A stretch of 6,086 nucleotides of DNA from the NCBI GenBank assembly GCA_047611425.1, contig JBLFWJ010000186.1, positions 1-6,086 on the forward strand. Reading direction: 5' to 3'. The DNA is from JBLFWJ01 sp047611425. GTDB lineage: Bacteria > Bacteroidota > Bacteroidia > UBA10329. The translations under genes were made by a program, and so were the position numbers. Under the pieces are notes generated by a model that saw only the letters and a program-made list of their open reading frames with translations, was not told the DNA's origin and searched no databases. Below, piece after piece: positions 1 through 4,835 of the stretch (within the stretch, counting starts at the first letter, position 1; each line of letters opens with the position of its first letter).

Positions 1-179
1 CCAACTTCGCGAGGGTCGTTGCCGAATATCTGAGCTAAAACTGCGTACGATCGGGTATCATCAATCCTAAACCTGACGCGAACAATCTTACTTTTTTCAA
101 TGTTAACCAGCAGCGTGCTGGTTTCTGCGCAAGGCCTATTTGAGAACAACAATGCAGCTGACAAGGCCAAAAATGGCAT
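1..179 (-). CDS. Small probable secreted protein, 3' end cut by the window edge
   Basis: An open frame starts at ATG (179-177) and runs without a stop to the left edge, giving 59 residues. The N-terminus (MPFLALSAALLFSNRPCAET) is a short hydrophobic stretch ending in a small-residue/Cys-Ala site. It resembles a signal peptide, but lacks the usual positive charge at residues 2-4. The rest (VNIEKSKIVRVRFRIDDTRS) looks like ordinary soluble protein. The start overlaps the stop of the upstream membrane-protein frame by one base (TAATG), which suggests translational coupling in one transcript. An in-frame stop lies 24 bases upstream, so no longer start is possible. I do not recognise the family. 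The main doubt is that only a fragment is visible. Confidence 0.5.
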   Translation of the reverse strand, partial: MPFLALSAALLFSNRPCAETSTLLVNIEKSKIVRVRFRIDDTRSYAVLAQIFGNDPREV

Positions 180-754
180 TAAATCGGAACAAGGAGTTTA
201 CGTCCTTGCGACTGGAGACAGCTGCTTAATGTGGATTCCAGAGTTTGATGCACAGGAAGTACACGGGTCATTTTGAATGCGGGAAGAAATATATCGAGTA
301 CGAGTATTGTTATCACGAAGATGGTTCTAAGAACTCCAACCACTGCCAGTATTCCGAATATGCTAGAAATGGTTGTCATTAAGTCGTGATACTCAGTAAA
401 GATCAACATGGCCTAAACCATAGAGAGCGCGCTGGAAACTTGAATGATGCGTTTCCATTTTTCGTTTTTCTCCAACCGATTAGCACACAGAAAAAGAAAT
501 TGAAGGATGCCAAAACACAAAATAATCATTGCTGTTATGGCATATGGTCGTGCAGGATTTTCGATGCCACTCATGGCATTTTCGTTAAGAAGATTGCACC
601 GGTAATTATTGATCCAATCGAACCCAATTGAATCAAGGTCAGCCTGAGAACCTCCCGGATACAGCGAAGCCGAAAAAGCATAGAGCACAACGAAGATGCC
701 AATGCAAATTATTGGAAAGAAGAGTAACGGTCGTTTGATGGGATGAAGCTTTAT
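179..754 (-). pseudogene. Membrane protein gene with in-frame stop and no standard start (likely pseudogene)
   Basis: One frame spans 192 codons, interrupted by a single in-frame TAG at 415-413. On both sides it reads as one protein. It has a TM segment (LLFFPIICIGIFVVLYAF), a YPGGSQADLDSIGFDW stretch and an NPARPYAITAMIILC segment leading into a second TM. After the TAG come TEYHDLMTTISSIFG and further hydrophobic segments. The layout resembles small Bacteroidota multi-pass membrane proteins that carry a PGGS loop after the first helix; I cannot name the family. No ATG, GTG or TTG lies between the upstream stop (790-788) and the first TM. The only candidate near a purine-rich AAGGGG is ATA at 754, perhaps a decayed ATG. 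GTG at 688 would cut through TM1. Two lesions favour a pseudogene, though a sequencing error or TAG readthrough cannot be excluded. The last 40 residues look less membrane-like and could follow a further frameshift. Confidence 0.6.
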
Positions 755-780
755 TCCCCTTGAAGCATCACAGCGATTGA

Positions 781-1248
781 TTAACCCTCAGTTTTCCTGT
801 ATTTCGTTTGCAGCGCGGTGAGAAAATTTCTCAGGTATTGATCCAGGAAGGGCCGATAAGAACGATGTTCAGCATTACGGAAAAAAGCGCTCAACTCGGG
901 TTTGCTTATTTTTTTGTCTATCAAAGCGAACAGGTCTAACATGTCTTCGGACTTCAGATCCAAAGCAATTTTCAGTTTCCGAAGAATCATATTATTGGAA
1001 AGTGGGTCTTCGGGCTCTGGTTGTGGGCCTTCTCTTTTTCCTCGTTTTTCAATGATTAAACCATTAAGAAAGATGGCCAATTCTCTATCCGTAATTTCTG
1101 ATAATTGAGGGTCATTTTCTTTTCTCAACCAGTCGATTACTTCTGCTTTCTTGACATCGTAATCGGCCAATTTAAAAAGCTCAATCATCTTCAGATCGTT
1201 AAAGTCAAAAACGTAACGAACACGTCTTATGATGTCATTATTGGTCAT
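781..1248 (-). CDS. yehS: YehS-like DUF1456 family protein
   Basis: This is a 155-residue protein, essentially the length of E. coli YehS (about 156). It shows the two tandem DUF1456 repeats of the family. Repeat 1 (about residues 1-72) begins MTNNDIIRRVRYVFDF and contains DWLRKENDP and FLNGLIIEKRGKR. Repeat 2 (about 82-148) begins LSNNMILRKLKIALDL and contains SKPELSAFFR, the H..YR motif and DQYLRNFLTAL. The frame is open upstream to 1311, but the ATG at 1248 is chosen because family members start M-x-N-N-D. No clear Shine-Dalgarno precedes it, as is common in Bacteroidota. The molecular function of the family is not established. It ends 26 bases before the putative ATA start of the broken membrane gene, so co-transcription is likely. 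Assignment rests on motif recognition from memory. Confidence 0.93.
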   Translation of the reverse strand: MTNNDIIRRVRYVFDFNDLKMIELFKLADYDVKKAEVIDWLRKENDPQLSEITDRELAIFLNGLIIEKRGKREGPQPEPEDPLSNNMILRKLKIALDLKSEDMLDLFALIDKKISKPELSAFFRNAEHRSYRPFLDQYLRNFLTALQTKYRKTEG

Positions 1249-1358
1249 CTGGATTCTTGATCTTAAATCGTCTATTCTAACTGCATTATCAGGCTGCGAA
1301 ATTACCCACAAGATGCTTGATCTGTCGGCAGTCCGTTTATTTCAACTTCCGTCCAGCA

Positions 1359-1721
1359 TTAGAAAATTGACTGAAGAGAATTCGCTGGAATGTACGTCTG
1401 ATCACGGAACCTTCTTGAAATCACCTTTACAGGAACTTTCAGGATTATTGCACCGGGGTTTGTGGCATCAAAACGAACGTGTATGTTCTTATCAAGATAA
1501 ATGAACTCCTCGTTTTCAAGAGGGATGAGTTGAACAGTTCTGTCGCCATAATCTCGTACGAGCATCCCATCTTTCTTTGCATAGTTGATTTTCTTTTCAG
1601 ATTCAACTGCCAAATATTCCCCAGCAAATAGTTTGAGATGTTCAATCGGAACGTGAAGATGAATATCGTCTATCGATGCACCTAAACATTTCCCAGCGAT
1701 GAACCGCACTTTCGTATTCAT
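1359..1721 (-). CDS. Hypothetical protein, possible DUF3471-like beta-sheet domain
   Basis: A 120-residue frame from ATG at 1721 to TAA at 1361-1359. The middle reads as a small beta-rich module: VPIEHLKLFAGEYLA, then KKDGMLVRDYGDRTVQLIPL and EEFIYLDKNIHVRFD. The pattern of a proline/isoleucine lead, a F-x-G-E-Y turn, and strands ending in 'L-x-P-L' and 'h-x-F' resembles the C-terminal domain (DUF3471-like) that often follows serine beta-lactamase-type hydrolases. This is inference. No hydrolase domain precedes it, so it may be a free-standing copy or a leftover tail. Its first 80 bases overlap the end of the upstream 71-residue frame in another reading frame. That is more than normal gene overlap and hints that one of the two is not intact. 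It ends 110 bases before yehS. Confidence 0.5.
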   Translation of the reverse strand: MNTKVRFIAGKCLGASIDDIHLHVPIEHLKLFAGEYLAVESEKKINYAKKDGMLVRDYGDRTVQLIPLENEEFIYLDKNIHVRFDATNPGAIILKVPVKVISRRFRDQTYIPANSLQSIF

Positions 1722-1857
1722 CCACGTTCCGGCAGATTACTAAACCGTCTAGAAGCAATAAGTTTTCCCAACCCGTCCCAGCAGCGGATTTCGGAAGAAA
1801 AGCACAAAAATCCTCGGTTACTCTCTTTAATGTCCTGTTCAGCTCCTGGATTCCCAT
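1642..1857 (-). CDS. Small hypothetical ORF, 71 aa, overlapping the next gene
   Basis: A 71-residue frame begins at ATG 1857, the first long open frame downstream of the plus-strand intron region. The first half (MGIQELNRTLKRVTEDFCAF, then LPKSAAGTGWENLLLLDG) looks like genuine helix-forming protein. The last third (RWEMFRCIDRRYSSSRSD) is Arg/Ser-rich and coincides with the 80-base overlap with the 1359-1721 frame, where it may be only a shadow. One reading is a single ancestral gene split by a frameshift between about 1721 and 1642. A TAnnTTTG-like box (1894-1887, TAGTTTTG) lies about 30 bases upstream and could be its promoter. I do not recognise a family, and the coding status is uncertain. 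Confidence 0.35.
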   Translation of the reverse strand: MGIQELNRTLKRVTEDFCAFLPKSAAGTGWENLLLLDGLVICRNVDEYESAVHRWEMFRCIDRRYSSSRSD

Positions 1858-1880
1858 TTATAATCACCTACAACGTGAGT

Positions 1881-1981
1881 CTGCGTCAAAACTAATATCC
1901 GTTTCAAATGCTTGACGTATTTGCATTTTTCCTCGGATTCCCCTACGAATACTTTATGCTTTGGGTCGAGTTATGACGCAG
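1881..1981. repeat. Spaced inverted repeat with 12-bp arms
   Basis: CTGCGTCAAAAC (1881-1892) is the reverse complement of GTTATGACGCAG (1970-1981) except at one position. The enclosed 77 bases contain a second imperfect palindrome around CAAATGCTTGACGTATTTG (about 1906-1924). No coding frame crosses it. It lies in the untranslated stretch upstream of the 71-residue ORF; the left arm overlaps the possible promoter box at 1887-1894. It could be a regulatory hairpin or a remnant of a small non-coding element. Confidence 0.35.
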
Positions 1982-1993
1982 TCTGACGGTTTA

Positions 1994-2151
1994 CAACTAT
2001 GAAAATAGGGCTTTAACATCTTCGACCTTTCGCCCGAACCGACCGAAGGGAGCTCACGGCCAAAGGACGTAAACCGAAAACTGCAAACTGCGATGAACCT
2101 GCCTGCCGGCAGGCTTGCCGCAAACACTTCGTCAGCCCTATTTTATAGTTG
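1994..2151. repeat. Long-range inverted repeat bordering the intron, about 158 bp
   Basis: The left arm CAACTATGAAAATAGGGCT (1994-2012) and the right arm AGCCCTATTTTATAGTTG (2134-2151) are reverse complements apart from one extra base. The right arm stops exactly where the proposed intron starts. When the intron is removed, the arm extends by one more base (T2835). The interior (2013-2133) is GC-richer than the flanks and holds a CGAACCGACCG tract, an AACTGCAAACTGCGA tract and the GC palindrome at 2101-2114. No protein gene is present. It could be a MITE-like element or a structured intergenic repeat; I see no target-site duplication. Confidence 0.5.
2101..2114. repeat. GC-rich perfect palindrome (14 bp)
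   Basis: GCCTGCCGGCAGGC is its own reverse complement. It is related to two further copies inside the intron (2225-2244 and 2482-2500), which share the CCTGC...TGCCGC...GGCA pattern. Similar short GC palindromes are scattered through many Bacteroidota genomes (from memory), so it is best read as a member of a dispersed palindromic repeat family. Confidence 0.6.
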
Positions 2152-2224
2152 GTGTGTGTGCCCGGCATGGGCAGAACACGTACCGCAAGGTACAGGTTCT
2201 TTGAAATTATCTAGAGGGTGCAAG

Positions 2225-2244
2225 CCTGCTTGCCGCGGGCACAG
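2225..2244 (+). repeat. GC palindromic repeat inserted in intron domain I hairpin
   Basis: CCTGCTTGCCGCGGGCACAG sits between GAGGGTGCAAG (2214-2224) and TCCCTT (2245-2250). Without it the sequence would read GGGTGCAAGTCCC, a conserved domain I hairpin of bacterial group II introns. The insert resembles the cleaner copy at 2482-2500, with a few changes. The dinucleotide AG flanks it on both sides. The basis is pattern comparison within the window plus recalled intron consensus. Confidence 0.55.
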
Positions 2245-2347
2245 TCCCTTATGCGCGGGGGTAGCGCTCCGAAGCATTAGCAAGTCGCAAGGTGGTTTGG
2301 GGTGACCCATGCACTGAAGGAAGCGAGACTGCAAAGCTCGGTACTGA

Positions 2348-2366
2348 CCCTTCGACAGGCTCAGGA
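2348..2366 (+). repeat. Dispersed-repeat-like sequence CCCTTCGACAGGCTCAGGA
   Basis: This imperfect palindrome (outer arms CCT/AGG) matches a short repeat I recall as dispersed in several bacterial phyla, including Bacteroidota. It interrupts what otherwise looks like the intron's GTACTGA...AAGTACATAAG segment in domain I. It differs from the GCCTGC family, so two unrelated short repeat types appear to have entered this intron. Confidence 0.45.
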
Positions 2367-2481
2367 TAAACCAAGCAGAAAGTACATAAGAGGCACGGTA
2401 TCAGGGGTAAGTGAGCACACCTTCACAACGCCCAAAGGATTACAGTTGATACTGTGTAGATGTGCCAGTGATTGAGCGAAA

Positions 2482-2500
2482 CCTGCCTGCCGCAGGCAGG
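2482..2500 (+). repeat. GC palindromic repeat inside the intron
   Basis: CCTGCCTGC and GCAGGCAGG are perfect 9-bp inverted arms separated by one C. It lies between GATTGAGCGAAA and GATAATGCCCTTACCC, in what is probably a peripheral loop at the end of domain I. It belongs to the same family as 2101-2114 and 2225-2244. Confidence 0.6.
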
Positions 2501-2522
2501 GATAATGCCCTTACCCGGGGAG

Positions 2523-2554
2523 GCCTTGTCAACCACGAGTTGGTTAAGACAAGG
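2523..2554 (+). other. Intron hairpin (probable domain II or III stem)
   Basis: CCTTGTC pairs with GACAAGG, and inside it AACCA pairs with TGGTT across a short loop, leaving two unpaired A on the 3' side. The hairpin lies between the domain I region and the domain IV hairpin, so it most likely forms domain II or III. The domain number is inferred from order only. Confidence 0.45.
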
Positions 2555-2648
2555 AGTCATCAGAGGTCATATTATAACGGGACATGAGCCGTTCATCCGC
2601 CTGAGTTCTCACGGGTTGATGAAGGACCGAACGTTGAGAAGAGTAGAA

Positions 2649-2698
2649 TTCAATTAGGCTACTTCCAATGACCAGTCATTGGAAGTAGCCTAATTGAA
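2649..2698 (+). repeat. Perfect 24-bp inverted repeat, presumed reduced domain IV
   Basis: Bases 2649-2672 and 2675-2698 are perfect reverse complements, with only two bases between them (a real RNA loop would open a pair). Its position just before domain V is where domain IV, usually carrying the maturase gene, should be. The hairpin may replace the lost open reading frame. Perfect arms with no compensatory drift suggest that it is recent or kept uniform. Confidence 0.8.
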
Positions 2699-2751
2699 AA
2701 GTAATGAAAGGCCACTGTCGGTGTAAAGAGCGACTATGGTATCCTCAACGA

Positions 2752-2784
2752 ACCGCTGTATACGAGAACCGTACGTACAGTGGT
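2752..2784 (+). ncRNA. Group II intron domain V
   Basis: The lower stem ACCGCTGTA (2752-2760) pairs with TACAGTGGT (2776-2784) as nine pairs with one G-U. A two-base CG bulge follows (2774-2775). The upper stem TACG (2761-2764) pairs with CGTA (2770-2773) around the loop AGAAC. This nine-pair stem, two-nucleotide bulge and short capped helix is the hallmark of domain V, the catalytic core that binds the splicing metal ions. The bulge and 5' CGC triad appear intact, so catalytic capacity is plausible. Confidence 0.88.
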
Positions 2785-2786
2785 GT

Positions 2787-2834
2787 GAGAGCCTAACCCC
2801 GTCAGTTACTTACTGGCGGGGCGGGCTACTCGAT
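2787..2834 (+). ncRNA. Group II intron domain VI with branch-point A and 3' splice site
   Basis: GAG (2787-2789) pairs with CTC (2829-2831), and AGCC (2790-2793) pairs with GGCT (2824-2827). This leaves A2828 as a single bulged base. The upper helix CCCCGTCAG (2797-2805) pairs with CTGGCGGGG (2813-2821), with one G-U, around the loop TTACTTA. A2828 is seven bases from the intron end at T2834, the expected position of the lariat branch point. The intron end GAT fits the usual terminal AY. Confidence 0.87.
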
Positions 2835-3324
2835 TGTATGCAGTTTTTATTTTTTCAATTAAAGATTCAATTTGGTCAAGAGGAATTCGAATTGATGAAT
2901 CTATTTTTCCATTGTCGCTTTCTATTTGAAGGATTCCTTTATTGTCTTCCTCATAGCCAATAAGTTGTGAGCGAAATGAAATGTTTTCAGTACTTATTTT
3001 CTTGATTTTGTTCTTAAACAACTTGTAATCAGTGTAATAATAAATGTTCCCATTTTTTATCGTGTAATGTTCTTTTCCAAAAAGGTTCCAAAGTGTGAAT
3101 CTTAAAATGAATATTCCGATCCATGAGGCAAAAACCAATGCCATGACATATTTGGCGTGAAATTCACCACTTTTTATAATTGAAAAAACCACCCCACATA
3201 ATGGGCCGAGCAGGGTCAATGCCGACATAAGAATTAAAATTCCACAGAGAATTAAATGAGGTCGTTGAACCTCTAGAATCATTGACTTTTCATCAAATGC
3301 TATTTGATTCACCTGTTTTTTCAA
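2806..3324 (-). CDS. Two-TM hypothetical membrane protein, C-terminus rewritten by the intron
   Basis: The frame gives 172 residues. Residues 24-50 and 59-82 form two membrane segments joined by a short KSGEFHAK loop. A C-terminal soluble part (about 83-163) alternates strands and ends in an amphipathic helix (LDQIESLIEKIKTAY), an arrangement seen in many uncharacterised Bacteroidota proteins. I do not recognise a named family. The start is uncertain: TTG at 3324, GTG at 3312, or ATG at 3282. The last nine residues (NRVARPASK) are encoded by intron sequence from 2835 leftwards. With the intron removed at 2152/2834, the frame continues as T-T-I-K and stops at TAG 2140-2138. The original protein was thus probably about five residues shorter. 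The protein probably still folds, since only the extreme tail changes. A 26-bp palindrome lies 17 bases upstream. Confidence 0.72.
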   Translation of the reverse strand: MKKQVNQIAFDEKSMILEVQRPHLILCGILILMSALTLLGPLCGVVFSIIKSGEFHAKYVMALVFASWIGIFILRFTLWNLFGKEHYTIKNGNIYYYTDYKLFKNKIKKISTENISFRSQLIGYEEDNKGILQIESDNGKIDSSIRIPLDQIESLIEKIKTAYNRVARPASK

Positions 3325-3340
3325 ATTACATACAACTATT

Positions 3341-3366
3341 GGATATCAGTTATATAACTGATATCC
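3341..3366. promoter_or_regulatory. Perfect 26-bp palindrome between tyrS and the membrane protein gene
   Basis: The sequence from GGATATCAGT to ACTGATATCC is exactly its own reverse complement over 26 bases, and the next two outer bases can also pair in RNA. It lies 87 bases past the tyrS stop and just upstream of the 2806-3324 gene. No U-tract follows on either strand, which argues against a simple terminator. An operator for a dimeric regulator or an RNA hairpin are the alternatives. Confidence 0.55.
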
Positions 3367-3418
3367 GACTTTGTAGTATGGATGTTAAGTGCTAGAAGGT
3401 AAGCTATTTACGCGAATT

Positions 3419-3446
3419 AAATCACTAAAACCACTTCAAGTGATTT
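3419..3446 (-). terminator. Weak terminator-like hairpin after tyrS
   Basis: AAATCACT and AGTGATTT form an eight-pair stem around a 12-base loop, beginning seven bases after the tyrS stop codon. The stem is AT-rich and is followed on the minus strand by AATTCG rather than a long U-run. Termination would therefore be inefficient, and some read-through into the next gene is likely. Confidence 0.35.
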
Positions 3447-3453
3447 GGAAATT

Positions 3454-4749
3454 TTAACCTGCTATAAGCAGGTAGTAATTCTTCTTTCCTCTTTGGGCTA
3501 AAATGTATTTGCCCGCAATTAAATGCGATTCATTTATCGCCATTTCAACACCCGTGGCCTTCGTCTTATTGATGGAGACACCGTTACCCTGAATCATCTT
3601 TCGTGCTTCTCCTTTTGATGGAAACACATCGGTGGTATCAGACAACAAATCAATGATTGGTATTCCTGCTTTCAACCCTTCAGCAGAAATGTTGAATTGG
3701 GGCACGCCATCAAAAACGGCCAACAAGTCTTTCTCAGAAAGCTTACGAAGCGCTTCTTCGGTGCCCTTTCCAAAGAGGATGTCGGTAGCTGCTTTGGCTG
3801 CTTCCAAATCTTCCTCAGAATGAACCCGAACGGTAATGTCGTTGGCCAATGCTTTCTGCAAAACGCGTGTGTGAGGTGCAGCTTCTTGCTCGGCTTCTAG
3901 CGCTTCTATTTCAGCTTTTGGTAGGAGGGTAAAAATGCGGATGTATCGTTTGGCATCATCATCAGAAGCGTTTAACCAAAACTGGTAGAATTGGTAAGGA
4001 GATGTTCGTTCAGCATCCAACCAAACATTGCCTGCTTCCGACTTTCCGAATTTGCCACCATCGGCTTTTGTAATCAATGGTGCCACCAACGCCACGGCTT
4101 CGCCTAGCCCCATTCTTCTAATGAGCTCGGTACCTGTTACGATGTTTCCCCACTGGTCGGAACCGCCCATTTGCAACTTGCAGCCTTTCTCTTTTAAAAG
4201 GTGCGCAAAGTCAAATCCTTGTACCAATTGGTAACTGAATTCAGTGAATGATATGCCCGTTTCCAATCGGTTTTTTACCGAGTCTTTGGCCATCATGTAA
4301 TTAACGGTGATGTGCTTTCCGATCTCACGCATGAAATCCAAAAAACCCATGCCTTTGTACCAATCGTAGTTGTTGGCTAGTTCGGCCGCGTTTGCACCGC
4401 CCTCAAAATCGAGGAATCGAGATAGCTGCTCACGAACGCCCATTACATTCTTGTTAAGCGTTTCTTCATCCAGCAGGTTTCGCTCTGCAGATTTTCCGGA
4501 TGGATCACCGATCATGCCGGTTGCGCCACCCACCAAAGCAATTGGTTTGTGCCCTGCTAATTGAAGGTGCTTCAGCAACATGATAGGCACCAACGAACCA
4601 ATGTGTAACGAGTCTGCCGTAGGGTCAAAGCCTACATAACCAGTCACCATTTCCTTATTTAATAAGTCTTGGGTTCCGGGCATGCTGTCGTGCAGCAAGC
4701 CGCGCCATTCTAATTCTGCGACAAGGTCGTGGTTGGGTGTAAAGGCCAT
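3454..4749 (-). CDS. tyrS: Tyrosyl-tRNA synthetase
   Basis: This cytoplasmic enzyme charges tRNA-Tyr with tyrosine using ATP. The protein has 431 residues, normal for a bacterial class Ic TyrRS. The class I signature HIGS is at residues 49-52, within YVGFDPTADSLHIGSLVP. The tyrosine/ATP site motifs GGATGMIGDPSGKS (74-87), YQLVQGFDF (173-181) and GGSDQWGN (195-202) are present. The second signature appears as KFGKS (233-237), a variant of KMSKS found in many TyrRSs. The C-terminal S4-type RNA-binding domain (about 365-431) contains SKGEARKMIQGNGVSINK. The start at ATG 4749 fits the usual MAF-type N-terminus and sits after an AT-rich leader with a promoter-like box. The gene is intact, with no unusual residues. 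It lies 86 bases downstream of the CotH-domain gene, in the same direction. Confidence 0.98.
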   Translation of the reverse strand: MAFTPNHDLVAELEWRGLLHDSMPGTQDLLNKEMVTGYVGFDPTADSLHIGSLVPIMLLKHLQLAGHKPIALVGGATGMIGDPSGKSAERNLLDEETLNKNVMGVREQLSRFLDFEGGANAAELANNYDWYKGMGFLDFMREIGKHITVNYMMAKDSVKNRLETGISFTEFSYQLVQGFDFAHLLKEKGCKLQMGGSDQWGNIVTGTELIRRMGLGEAVALVAPLITKADGGKFGKSEAGNVWLDAERTSPYQFYQFWLNASDDDAKRYIRIFTLLPKAEIEALEAEQEAAPHTRVLQKALANDITVRVHSEEDLEAAKAATDILFGKGTEEALRKLSEKDLLAVFDGVPQFNISAEGLKAGIPIIDLLSDTTDVFPSKGEARKMIQGNGVSINKTKATGVEMAINESHLIAGKYILAQRGKKNYYLLIAG

Positions 4750-4806
4750 CTTATAAATTATAAGCGGCCAAAGGTAAAGTGTTGATCGCGATCATGGTTG
4801 GCCAAC
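4750..4806 (-). promoter_or_regulatory. tyrS leader with three consecutive palindromes
   Basis: Within the 86-base gap upstream of tyrS are three perfect inverted repeats. CTTATAA-A-TTATAAG (4750-4764) touches the start codon. TGATCGCGATCA (4783-4794) and GTTGGCCAAC (4797-4806) follow upstream. The first could mask the translation start in RNA; the others could be protein-binding sites or the remains of a terminator for the upstream gene. No T-box or other known leader motif is evident. Confidence 0.4.
4769..4776 (-). promoter_or_regulatory. tyrS: Possible tyrS promoter -7 box (TACCTTTG)
   Basis: TACCTTTG on the minus strand matches the Bacteroidota -7 consensus TAnnTTTG, 19 bases before the tyrS ATG. 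I found no convincing TTTG -33 element at the expected distance, so this is a single-box prediction. Confidence 0.35.
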
Positions 4807-4835
4807 TAAACTTCTGTTTAATTGCCACTGATAAA

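Larger units (their letters stand above)
2152..2834 (+). mobile_element. ORF-less group II intron, about 680 nt
   Basis: The 5' end offers a GUGUG start within GGTGTGTGTG (exact first base 2152, 2154 or 2156), followed by the CCCGGCATGGG hairpin typical of bacterial group II introns. The 3' end has domain V (2752-2784), then domain VI with a bulged A and the terminal CTACTCGAT. The interior matches the conserved layout of such introns, for example GAGGGTGCAAG...TCCC, GCGGGGGTAGC and AAAGTACATAAGAGGC; this is recognition from memory, not alignment. No reverse-transcriptase/maturase frame exists; the longest open frames inside are about 60-70 codons and non-protein-like. The intron would therefore need a maturase in trans, or be inactive. 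It lies antisense to the gene it truncates (2806-3324), so it could not be spliced from that gene's mRNA. I did not find a convincing EBS1-IBS1 pair, so the 5' splice site is the least certain part. Confidence 0.85.

Noticed and set aside
386..1504. Plus-strand open frames opposite the left-hand genes
   Set aside because: They are antisense to the yehS frame, the membrane protein frame or the 120-residue frame, and show no domain-like features of their own.
1445..1645. A 66-codon minus-strand frame inside the 120-residue gene
   Set aside because: It lies entirely within the longer frame in another phase, and its sequence is less protein-like.
1994..2160. An integron attC or recombination site formed by the inverted arms
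   Set aside because: The arms do not show the paired RYYYAAC/GTTRRRY core sites in the right places, and there is no integrase or cassette array.
2093..2657. Short open frames on both strands within and just upstream of the intron
   Set aside because: Their translations are Cys/Gly/Ser-rich and non-protein-like, and they cross conserved intron RNA segments and palindromic repeats. They are chance frames in structured RNA sequence.
3632..4564. Plus-strand open frames opposite tyrS
   Set aside because: They are antisense shadows of a highly conserved gene.
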